Source: Muricoccus harenae (GTDB lineage Bacteria; Pseudomonadota; Alphaproteobacteria; Acetobacterales; Acetobacteraceae). From it: DNA of 64,000 bases. The number at the start of each line of letters is the position of its first letter. Positions within the stretch are counted from its first letter, which is position 1. The DNA is taken from the NCBI RefSeq assembly GCF_009848505.1, contig NZ_WWDL01000025.1, forward strand, positions 1-64,000, in the 5' to 3' direction. The notes beneath the pieces are model-generated. The model was not told the DNA's origin. It saw only the letters and a program-made list of their open reading frames with translations, and did not search any database. The position numbers were made by a program, and so were the translations under genes. Shown here one piece after another: positions 54,397 through 62,830 of this stretch.

Positions 54397-54866
54397 CCCG
54401 CCTCCCGCCGGCGGGGCTCGTCATCCTCGAAGTCGGAAAGGGCGCCGGGCACCGGCACCGCCCGGCCCAAAGTCCGCCCCTGGACCACATCCGCCAGGGT
54501 GATGGCGGCGAGGAAGAGGCGCACCTGCTCGCCCAGCTCGCGCCAGAGGTCGCGCTGGTCCGGCGGGGCGTCCGAAAGGGCATCACCGCCGGTAATCGTG
54601 TCGTCGACGGCATCCACCACCTCGGCCACCGAAATGGAGGCGGGAGGCTTGGCCAGGCGGTAGCCGCCACCTGGGCCCCTGACCGAGTCAACCAGCCCCG
54701 CCCGGCGCAGCCGACCGAAGATCTGTTCCAGATAGGCGGCCGAGAGCAGCTGCGCCGCCGCGATCTCGGCGAGCGTCACGGGCACCCCGTTCTGACCGCC
54801 CGCATCGCGCCGGGCGATCTCTGTCAGTGCCATGACGGCATAGCGGCCGCGGGTGGAAAGCCGCAT
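54393..54866 (-). CDS. Rrf2-family regulator (IscR-like) with no cysteine
   Basis: 157 aa. MRLSTRGRYAVMALTEIAR and LAEIAAAQLLSAAYLEQIFGRLRRAGLVDSVRGPGGGYRLA are the IscR winged-helix signature. IscR normally holds a [2Fe-2S] cluster on three Cys between residues 92 and 104; here that loop reads DDTITGGDALSDAPPDQRDLW and the whole protein has no Cys. Rhodobacterales IscR are known to lack the usual Cys motif, so it may sense iron otherwise or be cluster-independent. Heads the operon ending in mnmA. Confidence 0.87.
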   Translation of the reverse strand: MRLSTRGRYAVMALTEIARRDAGGQNGVPVTLAEIAAAQLLSAAYLEQIFGRLRRAGLVDSVRGPGGGYRLAKPPASISVAEVVDAVDDTITGGDALSDAPPDQRDLWRELGEQVRLFLAAITLADVVQGRTLGRAVPVPGALSDFEDDEPRRREAG

Positions 54867-55277
54867 CTCAGCCCCTCCGCCGCATAGGGCGGGGGGATGC
54901 CGGTGTGGCATGGCGGGCAGCCATGCGCACTGAAAGGTGAGCCCGTGCCATGATTTGGTTATGAATCTCGCATTGCGCTCCCTATATTGGGCTCGTCCCG
55001 CGCACCGTAAGGCCGCACGGGGCAGATGGCATCCCCGGAGCTCGGTTCGGAACCCCGTGGCCAGTGCGAGGCATTCGCCTCGTACGGCAACTCCCGACAC
55101 CCGATGTTTCCCGGCCGCTTCCGCTTGGCGGAACGGGTTCCCTTCGAGCGGCCCGGACGGGCCCACGAACGGAGCCCGTTCCGCCGGGGCGGGATGCCAC
55201 GGATGATGAAACTGGCGGGGCGGCTCCCTTCAGGGGGTTGGCCTACCACAGATGAACGCCCTACGGGGCGGAAGGTG
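54867..55277. promoter_or_regulatory. Shared upstream region of the iscR operon and a divergent hydrolase gene
   Basis: 410 bp, no gene I can support. The iscR start has only a weak RBS. An AT-richer patch at 54950-54995 (around TGATTTGGTTATGAATC and CCTATATTGG) is the likely promoter zone. I could not identify a canonical IscR or Iron-Rhodo box with confidence. Confidence 0.35.
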
Positions 55278-55949
55278 ATGATGCCCGAGGTGATGTTCGC
55301 CGGTCCTGACGGCCGGCTCGAGGGTCGCTACCACCACGCCAAGCAGCCCAATGCTCCCACTGCGTTGATTCTGCACCCGCATCCGCTGCATGGCGGGACC
55401 ATGAACAACCGGGTGGTGCACGCTCTCTATGAGCGTTTCCGGGGCATGGGCTTTTCCACGCTGCGCTTCAACTTCCGCGGCGTCGGCAAGAGCCAGGGGC
55501 GCTATGACGGCGGCATCGGGGAGATCTCCGACGCCACGGCGGCGCTCGACTTCCTCCAGGCGGTGAATCCGGCGGCCTCCATGCTCTGGGTCGCGGGCTA
55601 TTCCTTTGGTGCCTATGTCGGCATGCAGGTGCTGATGCGGCGGCCGGAGATGGGTGGCTTCGTCTCGATCTCCGCCCCGGCCAGCCATTACGATTTCGGC
55701 TTCCTGGCCCCCTGCCCCTGCTCGGGCCTGATCCTGCACGGCGAGGCCGACGAGCTTGTGCCGGAGCCTTCGGTGCGAAAGCTGGTGGACAAGCTGAACA
55801 CCCAGAAGGGCATCAAGATCGACTATCGGACGATGCCCGAGGCGGGCCATGTCTACACGCCGGAGCAGACCGAGAAGGTCGCCGACGCCACCGAGGACCA
55901 TGTGATGACGGTGCTGAACCGCGCGCGCATGTCGATGGCGGCGGACTGA
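55278..55949 (+). CDS. Alpha/beta hydrolase, small dienelactone-type
   Basis: 223 aa. LHPHPLHGGTMNN near residue 40, LRFNFRGVGKSQGRYDGG, nucleophile GYSFGAYVG, acid in HGEADELVPE and His in EAGHVYTPEQ. This hydrolase type is frequently found next to iscR/suf genes in alphaproteobacteria. ATG 55278 has GAAGG close upstream; ATG 55281 is the next codon. Substrate unknown. Followed by a strong terminator. Confidence 0.82.
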   Translation: MMPEVMFAGPDGRLEGRYHHAKQPNAPTALILHPHPLHGGTMNNRVVHALYERFRGMGFSTLRFNFRGVGKSQGRYDGGIGEISDATAALDFLQAVNPAASMLWVAGYSFGAYVGMQVLMRRPEMGGFVSISAPASHYDFGFLAPCPCSGLILHGEADELVPEPSVRKLVDKLNTQKGIKIDYRTMPEAGHVYTPEQTEKVADATEDHVMTVLNRARMSMAAD

Positions 55950-55972
55950 TCCCGGCCGGGATTCACAAATCG

Positions 55973-56007
55973 GGGGGCGGCGTTCCGAAAGGGCGCCGCC
56001 CCTTTTT
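55973..56007 (+). terminator. Rho-independent terminator
   Basis: GGGGCGGCG pairs with CGCCGCCCC across an 11-nt loop and is followed by TTTTTT. Ends the hydrolase transcript 24 bp after its stop codon. Confidence 0.85.
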
Positions 56008-56019
56008 TGTGCCTGCCTT

Positions 56020-57129
56020 TCAGGCGTAGGCCGGCATGCGCTGCCCACCGGTCAGCGGATAGGGGGCCCCCGTGGTACCCGGGAAGGTCAGGGGCAGGCC
56101 CCGCGCTACGCGGGCGGCCAGCACCCCAAAGGCTTGGGCCTCAAGAGCGTCGCCATCCCAGCCCGCGACCTCAACAGGGCGCACGGGCGCCTCCAGCATG
56201 CTGGCCAGCGCCTTCATCAGGGCCGGGTTCCGCCGCCCGCCGCCTGCGACCAGCCATTGCACCGGCGGATCCGGGAAGTGCCGCGCCGCCGCGCCCACGC
56301 ATACGGCGCAGAAGGCGGCGAGGGTCGCCGCCCCATCGGCCGGGGAAAGGGCGCCGGCGCCCGATTCCCGCAAGGCCAGGTCGAAATCCAGACGGTCCAG
56401 CGACTTGGGCGGGGATGCCGCGAGGTAGGGATGCGCCATCAGCCGCCCCAGCACCGCACCATCGGGCGCCCCGGCCAGGGCCAGCTTGCCGTCCCTGTCG
56501 TAATCCTGGCCCAGGGAGCGCCGGGCCCAATCGTCCAGCGGGCCGTTGGCAGGGCCGGTATCGAAGGCGATCAGCTCCCCATCCGCGCCGATCCAGGTCA
56601 CGTTGCCGACACCGCCCAGGTTCAGGATCGCGACCGGCTTGGGCAGCGACTCTGCCAGCACCCGGTGGAACACGGGCACCAGCGGCGCGCCCTGCCCGCC
56701 GGCCGCCACATCCGCCGAGCGGAAGTCATGCACCACCTCCACCCCGGTGCTGCGCGCCAGCAGGGCCGGGTCGCCAATCTGCCAAGTGTGGCCCTTCTCA
56801 CCGGGCCGGGTCGCGGGCCGGTGCAGGATGGTCTGGCCGTGGAAGCCGATCAGCTCGGCAGGCATGTTCAGGGCCTCGACGGCCTCGGCATGGCGCTCGG
56901 TCAGGCGCCGGGCACAGTCCAGCAGTCCGGGGTCATCGGCGAGCCGTCCCTCGGCATGCAGGGCGGGTGCCGCATCCAGCAGGGCACGCAGGTCTCGGCG
57001 GAGCGCCGGGGGATAGGGAATGGTGACGGAAGGGCCGAAGCGGCCGATCCTTTCCCCGTCCGTCTCGACATAGGCGGCATCCACCCCGTCTAGCGAAGTT
57101 CCGCTCATCAGCCCAATGGTTCGCAGCAT
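56020..57129 (-). CDS. anmK: Anhydro-N-acetylmuramic acid kinase
   Basis: 369 aa. Phosphorylates and opens 1,6-anhydroMurNAc in cell-wall recycling. [20 protein letters not shown] is the hallmark N-terminus; [39 protein letters not shown] and [14 protein letters not shown] follow in order. Divergent from tyrS with a 53-bp gap, a common pairing in proteobacteria. Confidence 0.95.
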   Translation of the reverse strand: MLRTIGLMSGTSLDGVDAAYVETDGERIGRFGPSVTIPYPPALRRDLRALLDAAPALHAEGRLADDPGLLDCARRLTERHAEAVEALNMPAELIGFHGQTILHRPATRPGEKGHTWQIGDPALLARSTGVEVVHDFRSADVAAGGQGAPLVPVFHRVLAESLPKPVAILNLGGVGNVTWIGADGELIAFDTGPANGPLDDWARRSLGQDYDRDGKLALAGAPDGAVLGRLMAHPYLAASPPKSLDRLDFDLALRESGAGALSPADGAATLAAFCAVCVGAAARHFPDPPVQWLVAGGGRRNPALMKALASMLEAPVRPVEVAGWDGDALEAQAFGVLAARVARGLPLTFPGTTGAPYPLTGGQRMPAYA

Positions 57130-57182
57130 GGCGGCACTTGTGCTACGGCCCGCCGGCTTTGCAAGGCCCGAGTGACGGTTTC

Positions 57183-58418
57183 ATGCCCGATACGAACGAC
57201 GACTTCCTGCATCTCGCGCGGCAGCGCGGCTATATCCACCAGGTGACGGACGAGGTGGCGCTGACCGCCCGCCTCGCCCAGGGGGTGCTGCCCGCCTATG
57301 TCGGCTTCGACTGCACGGCCGACAGCCTGCATGTGGGCCACCTGCTGCCCATCATGCTGCTTCGCCTGCTTCAGAAGACGGGCCACAAGCCAGTGGCCCT
57401 GCTCGGCGGCGGAACCACCCGGATCGGCGATCCCTCCTTCCGGGACACGCAGAGGCCTCTTCTCACTGATGAGCAGATCGAGACGAACAAGGTCGGCATC
57501 CGCCGGACTTTCGCGTCCTTCCTGCGCTTCGGGGACGGCGCGGCGGATGCCGTCATGCTGGACAATGCCGCCTGGCTGGACGGGCTCGCCTATATCCCCT
57601 TCCTGCGCGATGTCGGCCGGCATTTCAGCGTGAACCGCATGCTGACCATGGACAGCGTGCGGCTGCGGCTGGAGCGGGACCAGCCGCTCTCCTTCCTCGA
57701 GTTCAACTACATGCTCCTGCAGTCCTACGACTTCCTGGAGCTGCGGCGACGCCACGGGGTTGGCCTCCAGATGGGCGGCAGCGACCAGTGGGGGAACATC
57801 GTGATGGGGGTGGAGCTGAACCGCCGGATCGACCAGGCGGAGGTTTTCGGCGCAACCACCCCGCTGCTCGCCACCTCCTCGGGCGCCAAGATGGGCAAGA
57901 CGGCCACGGGTGCGGTCTGGCTGAACCCGGACCGCCTCTCACCCTATGACTACTGGCAGTTCTGGCGGAACACGGAGGATGCGGATGTCGGTCGCTTCCT
58001 GCGCCTGTTCACCGAGATGCCGATCACGGAAACCGAGCGCCTCGCCGCCCTCCAGGGTGCCGAGGTGAACGAGGCGAAGAAGATCCTCGCCACCGAGGCC
58101 ACCGCCTTGCTGCATGGACGAGAGGCCGCCGAGGCCGCCGCCGAGACGGCGCGCGCCACCTTCGAGCAGGGCCAAGCGGCAGAGACGTTGCCCGCCATCA
58201 CGACCGCCCTTCCCGCCAGCCTGCTTGACGTCGCGGTCGCGGCGGGACTGGCCGCCAGCAAGGGCGAGGCCAGGCGACTGGTCGGGCAGTCGGGCCTGCG
58301 CCTGAACGACGAGGTGGTGACCGATGTCGCGCGGGAGGTGACGGCGGCGGATCTGCGGGACGGCGCGGCGAAGCTTTCCGCGGGGCGCAAGCGCCACGTG
58401 CTGGTGCGGGCGGGCTGA
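57183..58418 (+). CDS. tyrS: Tyrosyl-tRNA synthetase
   Basis: 411 aa, class I synthetase. [20 protein letters not shown] has the HIGH-like [15 protein letters not shown] the tyrosine/ATP site, KMGKT the KMSKS loop, and an S4 RNA-binding domain at the C-terminus ([22 protein letters not shown]). ATG 57183 preferred over an upstream start at 57138 that lacks synthetase similarity. Confidence 0.95.
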   Translation: MPDTNDDFLHLARQRGYIHQVTDEVALTARLAQGVLPAYVGFDCTADSLHVGHLLPIMLLRLLQKTGHKPVALLGGGTTRIGDPSFRDTQRPLLTDEQIETNKVGIRRTFASFLRFGDGAADAVMLDNAAWLDGLAYIPFLRDVGRHFSVNRMLTMDSVRLRLERDQPLSFLEFNYMLLQSYDFLELRRRHGVGLQMGGSDQWGNIVMGVELNRRIDQAEVFGATTPLLATSSGAKMGKTATGAVWLNPDRLSPYDYWQFWRNTEDADVGRFLRLFTEMPITETERLAALQGAEVNEAKKILATEATALLHGREAAEAAAETARATFEQGQAAETLPAITTALPASLLDVAVAAGLAASKGEARRLVGQSGLRLNDEVVTDVAREVTAADLRDGAAKLSAGRKRHVLVRAG

Positions 58419-58422
58419 GTTC

Positions 58423-59504
58423 TCAACCGCCCCGCTGCACCACGAGGCCGAAGGAGGTGGTGACCTGCCCTTCGGCCTCGATCTTGAGATGCGGCAGGGC
58501 ATAGGGCGGCACGTCGATATGCGCGTCGAGCGGCGCGTCACCCGGATGCAGGTTCAGCGGCCAGACCACATGGCCGCGTGCGGCGAGGCGTTCCAGCAGC
58601 CGCTCGATATCGCGGCGGCGGAAGATGGAGAGGCCGGGCGTCTCCAGTGTCGTCTCGTTTGAGCCGAGATTGAACTCGGTCGTGTGCACGGCCAGCCCGC
58701 CAGGGCGCAGCGTCTCCAGGCTGTTCTCCACGAAGTCGAGCCCGTGGTCGATGCTGCCCAGGTGTTCGAAGCAGCAGGAGGACCAGCAGGCGTCGAAGCC
58801 GCGAAGGTTCCGTGGAATGTCGTTCATATCCACCGAGCGGAACTCCACCCTTTCCCGGAAGCTTGCCTCGTCCAGCAGCCGCCGGTGGTAGAGTTGCATC
58901 AGCCCGGCCGCATGCTGGCCCGTGCTGTTCCAGCCCATGTCGTTCACCAGATCAGGCGGCGCATCCGTGGCGAGCACGGCGACGCCGTTGGCGGCCAGCA
59001 TAGATGGCAAGGGCTCCTGACCCACGCCGAAGCCCAGCATGTGCGTGCCGGGACGGATCAGGTCCGCCGCGCGCAGGACGGAGAGGATCCAGCAGAACTC
59101 CCATTGCTTGCGATGGGGACGCGGCAGCTCGCCGATGGTGGCGCACCAGCCGGCATAATCAGGTTCGTCGAACTGGCCGCCGTGCAGAGCTGGGTCGTCG
59201 GCGCCGAAAGGCGCGGCGGTTCGAGGCGCCAGGGGATTGTCGGAGAGGCCGGCGGCCCCAGCAGCCAGAGCGGCGCCGCATAGCCCGCCGGCCGAAGCGC
59301 CTGGCGGAGAGCTTCGGGTGACGCATGGCGGCGATGCGTCCTCAGCTCCACCCGATCCGGATCCCGGCCGAGCAGGAGGCGGAATGCCCAGACCACCGCC
59401 TCCGTCGGGAGGAGCTTGTCGGATGAACTAGCAGGCAAAAGAGGGTCGGCCAGCACCGGATCAGGCCCGCGGGGCCGGGGAAACGTCTTGCATCCCCCGA
59501 TCAT
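58423..59504 (-). pseudogene. SAM-dependent methyltransferase with a -1 frameshift
   Basis: Two frames each carry half of a methyltransferase-like protein. The upstream frame has TEAVVWAFRLLLGRDPDR (a leader found in some glycan-associated methyltransferases) to about 59230-59290. The downstream frame, open from ALHGGQFDEPDYAGW through HRKQWEFCW to LGFGVGQEPLP (SAM site), CCFEHLG and HTTEFNLG, ends at 58423. The downstream frame has no start codon before the SAM motif except ATG 59040. A 1-nt indel or sequencing error between them would explain it. tRNA-Val lies just upstream. Confidence 0.65.
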
Positions 59505-59579
59505 AGGGCAGGCGAACATGGCCGGTCGAGCCGGGAGGCTTCGGAGCATCTAATCGAATATCGAGGAAAATCAGGCGAA

Positions 59580-59654
59580 TGGTGGGCGCAACAGGGATTG
59601 AACCTGTGACCCCCTCCGTGTCAGGGAGGTGCTCTCCCGCTGAGCTATGCGCCC
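59580..59654 (-). tRNA. tRNA-Val (GAC)
   Basis: 75 nt with encoded CCA. Acceptor GGGCGCA pairs with TGCGCCC, D-arm GCTCAGCGGGAGAGC, anticodon loop CTGACAC (GAC), T-arm AGGTTCAATCC. Regular cloverleaf. Confidence 0.95.
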
Positions 59655-59842
59655 ATCCGCCGGGACCTGCCGCATCGCGGCCGGGGCGCCCCTTTAGCGC
59701 GGGGACCCGAGCGGGACAAGCCCGAACGGCACAGCTTTCTTGCGCCGTGTGACTGGGCCCTGCCGATAGCCTGGCGCGGCGCTCCGGAAAGGCTTCGCAA
59801 GGCGCGTGACAGCCGCGCGCGGCTGTGGTGATTCGCAGATTG

Positions 59843-60721
59843 ATGGACCTTCCGATCCAGGCCCCGGTCGAGGCCGACTCCCCCCCGCCTTTCCTGCTCG
59901 AACGGCCTGTGAAGCAGGCCGCGCCGATCATCTTCGCATCCCCGCATTCGGGCCGGCACTACCCGGCTGCCTTCCTGGCCGAGAGCCGCCTGGACCCCGT
60001 GGCGCTGCGCCGGTCCGAGGACGGCTTTGTGGAGGAGTTGTTCGCCGACGTTCCGGCACATGGCGCGCCACTTTTGGCGGCTACCTTTCCGCGCGTCTAT
60101 TGCGACGCGAACCGGGAACCCTGGGAGTTGGATCCTGGGATGTTCGACGGGCCGCTGCCCGACTTCGTCAACAGCGCCTCGCCCCGGGTGGGCGCCGGGC
60201 TGGGCACCATCGCGCGGGTGGTGGCAAGCGGCGAGGCCGTCTACCGGCGCCGCCTATCCTTCGACGAGGCCGCCAGCCGCATCCGGGCGCTATGGGAGCC
60301 GTATCACACGGCCCTGTCCGGGTTGATCGAGGAAACCACGCGGCGCTTCGGCTGCTGCCTGCTGATCGACTGCCATTCCATGCCTTCCCTCCCCGGCGAA
60401 TCAAGCCGGGCGGCAGACATGATTCTAGGCGACGCGCATGGCACCGCCGCGGCGCCGCGCGCGACGCGGATGCTGGAGGAGTCGCTGACCGGCCTGGGTT
60501 ACCGGCTGCGTCGGAACGATCCCTATGCCGGCGGCTACGTCACCCGCCACTATGGCCGCCCGCGGGACGGCGTGCATGTCATTCAGTTAGAGATCGCGCG
60601 CAGCCTCTACATGGACGAGCGCCGAATCCAGCGCCTGCCGGGGCTCGTGAGTCTGCGAGCGGATATGAAGCGAATGGCGAAGGGGCTGGTGGAAGCGGAC
60701 TGGTCCTTCCTGCGCCCCTGA
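59843..60721 (+). CDS. N-formylglutamate amidohydrolase family protein (HutG-like)
   Basis: About 292 aa. FASPHSGRHYP near the N-terminus, RSEDGFVEELFAD, DANREPWELDP, LLIDCHSMPS and HYGRPRDGVHVIQLEIARSLYMDE are the conserved blocks that hold the Zn ligands. Releases glutamate from N-formylglutamate in histidine degradation, though no hut genes are near. ATG 59843 is chosen; a GTG at 59825 would add six residues; neither has a clear RBS. 59655-59842 shows nothing recognisable. Confidence 0.85.
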   Translation: MDLPIQAPVEADSPPPFLLERPVKQAAPIIFASPHSGRHYPAAFLAESRLDPVALRRSEDGFVEELFADVPAHGAPLLAATFPRVYCDANREPWELDPGMFDGPLPDFVNSASPRVGAGLGTIARVVASGEAVYRRRLSFDEAASRIRALWEPYHTALSGLIEETTRRFGCCLLIDCHSMPSLPGESSRAADMILGDAHGTAAAPRATRMLEESLTGLGYRLRRNDPYAGGYVTRHYGRPRDGVHVIQLEIARSLYMDERRIQRLPGLVSLRADMKRMAKGLVEADWSFLRP

Positions 60722-60757
60722 AGGCCTCTGCCGCGCAGCCGGTGTAAGGCTGCAGGC

Positions 60758-60787
60758 AAAAAAAGAGGCGGTGCCAGAGGCACCGCC
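60758..60787 (-). terminator. Rho-independent terminator of the sRNA
   Basis: Read on the minus strand: GGCGGTGCC, loop TCT, GGCACCGCC, then TCTTTTTTT. The U-tract exists only on this strand, and no minus-strand protein gene lies upstream, which points to a separate RNA gene. Confidence 0.85.
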
Positions 60788-60847
60788 GAGTTTAGGGAGG
60801 AAACGTCCAAGAAAGACAGCAGCGCGACAACATCGCGTTGCTGCGAT
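60758..60847 (-). ncRNA. Candidate trans-acting sRNA (alpha-r8/MmgR-like) with CCUCCC core
   Basis: On the minus strand, between two plus-strand genes: a 5' hairpin (CATCGC, loop AGCAAC, GCGATG), an unpaired stretch with TTGGACG followed by the 10-mer UUUCCUCCCU (60803-60794), then a perfect 9-bp terminator hairpin and UCUUUUUUU. A -35/-10 pair lies at the right distance. The UUUCCUCCCU core and this layout recall the alphaproteobacterial alpha-r8 (MmgR) sRNA family, from memory. The core can pair with Shine-Dalgarno sequences. About 90 nt; 5' end inferred. Confidence 0.6.
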
Positions 60848-60851
60848 GCAC

Positions 60852-60880
60852 AAACTAGTGCCGCACCCCCCGATGCGCAA
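60852..60880 (-). promoter_or_regulatory. Candidate sigma-70-type promoter of the sRNA
   Basis: Minus strand TTGCGC (60880-60875), 17-nt spacer, TAGTTT (60857-60852). The -35 is a fair and the -10 a weak match; the predicted start near 60847 lies at the base of the 5' hairpin. Confidence 0.4.
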
Positions 60881-60957
60881 GTGTCGTATTGCAACGCACC
60901 ATCACGGGAACGCGATAGCAGACCGGCGTCTGGCACTGTGCTTGAGCAGGCACCCCC

Positions 60958-61728
60958 ATGCGCCTCCTCACCCTGCTCCTCGCCATGCTTCCGGCCCTTG
61001 CTGAGGCCCAGCCCTCGCCCATCGCCCTCTGCCACGCGGCCATCGCCTCGGCGGAGCGGGAATACGCGCTTCCAGCAGGGCTTCTGGCCGCCATCGGGCG
61101 TGTTGAATCCGGTCGGCGGGAGCCCGGAACCGGCGAGAACGGTCCCTGGCCCTGGACCATGAACGCCGAGGGCTCCGGCAAATTCTTCTCCTCCAAGGCG
61201 GAAGCGGTTGCCGAGGTGCGGCAACTCCGTGCCGGGGGCATGCGGCTGATCGATGTCGGCTGCATGCAGATCAACCTGCACCACCACCCGAATGCCTTCC
61301 CTTCCATCGAGGAAGCCTTCGATCCCCTCGCCAATGCCCGCTATGCCGCCCGCTTCCTGACGGAGCTGAAGGCCGCGAGCGGCGACTGGATGGTGGCGGC
61401 CGGAAACTACCACAGCCACACCCCGCACCGGTCCGAGGCCTATCGGGCGCAGGTCGCCCTGCGCTGGCCCGAGGAGCAGCGCCTGGCTGGCGCGGCGCCA
61501 TCCTGGCAGGCCGGCTGGTCGAACGTGCCGCGCCCCATGGTTGCCGCTGCCGGCACTCCTGGGCTCAGCATCCGCGCCACACCACCGCCAGGTATCATCC
61601 GCATGCCCGGTGCGGCGCCGGAGGGAGAGCGCGGACGGGGCCTCGACTCCTATCGCAGCATGGCTATCCCGCTGGCCACCCGCGCCGTGCCGCTTCTGGC
61701 GCGCGGTTTGGCCGGGGTGCGCGGATGA
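60958..61728 (+). CDS. Lytic transglycosylase (SLT domain), secreted
   Basis: 256 aa with a signal peptide (MRLLTLLLAMLPALAEA). The SLT fold shows LPAGLLAAIGRVESGR with the catalytic Glu, then VGCMQINLHHHPNAF and AARFLTELKAASGDWMVAAGNYHSHTP. Cleaves peptidoglycan glycans. The C-terminal third (from about residue 185) is Pro/Ala-rich and unlike the family. Similar small SLT proteins accompany secretion or flagellar systems, none of which is here. Confidence 0.85.
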   Translation: MRLLTLLLAMLPALAEAQPSPIALCHAAIASAEREYALPAGLLAAIGRVESGRREPGTGENGPWPWTMNAEGSGKFFSSKAEAVAEVRQLRAGGMRLIDVGCMQINLHHHPNAFPSIEEAFDPLANARYAARFLTELKAASGDWMVAAGNYHSHTPHRSEAYRAQVALRWPEEQRLAGAAPSWQAGWSNVPRPMVAAAGTPGLSIRATPPPGIIRMPGAAPEGERGRGLDSYRSMAIPLATRAVPLLARGLAGVRG

Positions 61729-61794
61729 TCGCGCGTCGAAGCCGCCGATAGGAGTGAGCGCGCGGCCGTGGCAGGCCCGGTCGGAACACGCGGC

Positions 61795-62700
61795 TCAGCC
61801 CGCAAGGGGCCGCACTGCAGCCGGCGAGCCGTCCCGCATCAGCGCCGCGAGGGCGTCCATCGCCGCCGCGCGCGGATCCGAGGCGCGAACCAGCAGTGTG
61901 ACCTCCCGCCCCACTCCCTCTGGCAACGGCGTGAAGGCCACTAGCCCTTCCACCGGGCCGAGTGCGGCCGCGGCAAGCGCTGGCATGAGCGAGGTCCCCT
62001 CACCGGCCGCGACCATGTGGCGCAGCATCTCCAATCCGGTGGCATGGCGGGTGCCGCGCGGCGCCTCCATGCCGCAGACAGCCAGCGCCTGATCGTGCAG
62101 GCAGTGCCCTTCCTCGAGCAACAGCAGCTCATCTGGAGGCGGCAGGGTGCCTGGCGCGGCGGGCGCAGGGCCTGGGACATGCATCAGCAGGAAGGGCTCG
62201 AGGAAGAGCGGCAGGGAACGAAGCGCGGCATCCACTGGTCCTGCGCAGCACAGCGCCGCGTCCAGCGCGCCGGATTTCAGCGAATCGCGCAGCTCCGCCG
62301 TCCGCGCCTCGGACAGCACCGGGCGCATGGCCGGAAAGGCCTCGCGAATCGGGCGAAGCAGATGCGGCAGCAGATAGGGGCCGAGCGTTGGGATGGCGCC
62401 GAGGCGGAAGGGCCCAGCCAGTGGGGCTTCTTCCGCGCGGGCGGCGAGCAGGAGCGCCCGGGCCTCGCGCACCACCGCCGAGGCACGCGCCAGCACCGCC
62501 TCGCCGCGGGCCGTAACCAGCACACGTCCGGGCAACCGCTCGAACACCTGCGTGCCGAGGAGCGATTCAAGTTTGCGGATCTGCGACGACAAGGCGGGTT
62601 GCGAGACACCGCAGCGGTCGGCTGCGCGGCCGAAATGGCGGTGCTCGGCAACGGCGAGGAGATATTCGAGGTCCCGGAGGGACAGACCGGCAAGCGACAT
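61795..62700 (-). CDS. oxyR: LysR-family peroxide regulator OxyR
   Basis: 301 aa. LRDLEYLLAVAEHRHFGRAADRCGVSQPALSSQIRKLE is the LysR winged helix. The redox pair is kept in the OxyR pattern: EEGHCLHDQALAVCG, matching the Cys199/Cys208 region of E. coli OxyR. Oxidised by H2O2 it activates defence genes. Divergent from the manganese catalase gene with a 130-bp shared control region. ATG 62700 chosen at the start of the helix-turn-helix. Confidence 0.9.
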   Translation of the reverse strand: MSLAGLSLRDLEYLLAVAEHRHFGRAADRCGVSQPALSSQIRKLESLLGTQVFERLPGRVLVTARGEAVLARASAVVREARALLLAARAEEAPLAGPFRLGAIPTLGPYLLPHLLRPIREAFPAMRPVLSEARTAELRDSLKSGALDAALCCAGPVDAALRSLPLFLEPFLLMHVPGPAPAAPGTLPPPDELLLLEEGHCLHDQALAVCGMEAPRGTRHATGLEMLRHMVAAGEGTSLMPALAAAALGPVEGLVAFTPLPEGVGREVTLLVRASDPRAAAMDALAALMRDGSPAAVRPLAG

Positions 62701-62712
62701 GGCATGACCCTC

Positions 62713-62727
62713 ATAAACGATGCCTAT
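62713..62727. promoter_or_regulatory. Candidate OxyR half-operator
   Basis: ATAA-N7-CTAT in the oxyR/catalase spacer, 13 bp from the oxyR start. OxyR tetramers bind ATAG-N7-CTAT repeated at 10-bp spacing; this unit matches 7 of 8 defined bases, the second unit only weakly (TGAA…GTCT). Supports auto-control of oxyR and control of the catalase gene. Confidence 0.4.
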
Positions 62728-62830
62728 CGGGTCGTGAAGAAGCTTGTCTTTGTCCTTATCGCCCCGTGCGGAGATGGTCGCGTCGACGCCGGCCACAAGC
62801 CGGCGGATGGTGAAGGAAAGGACCGGACGC

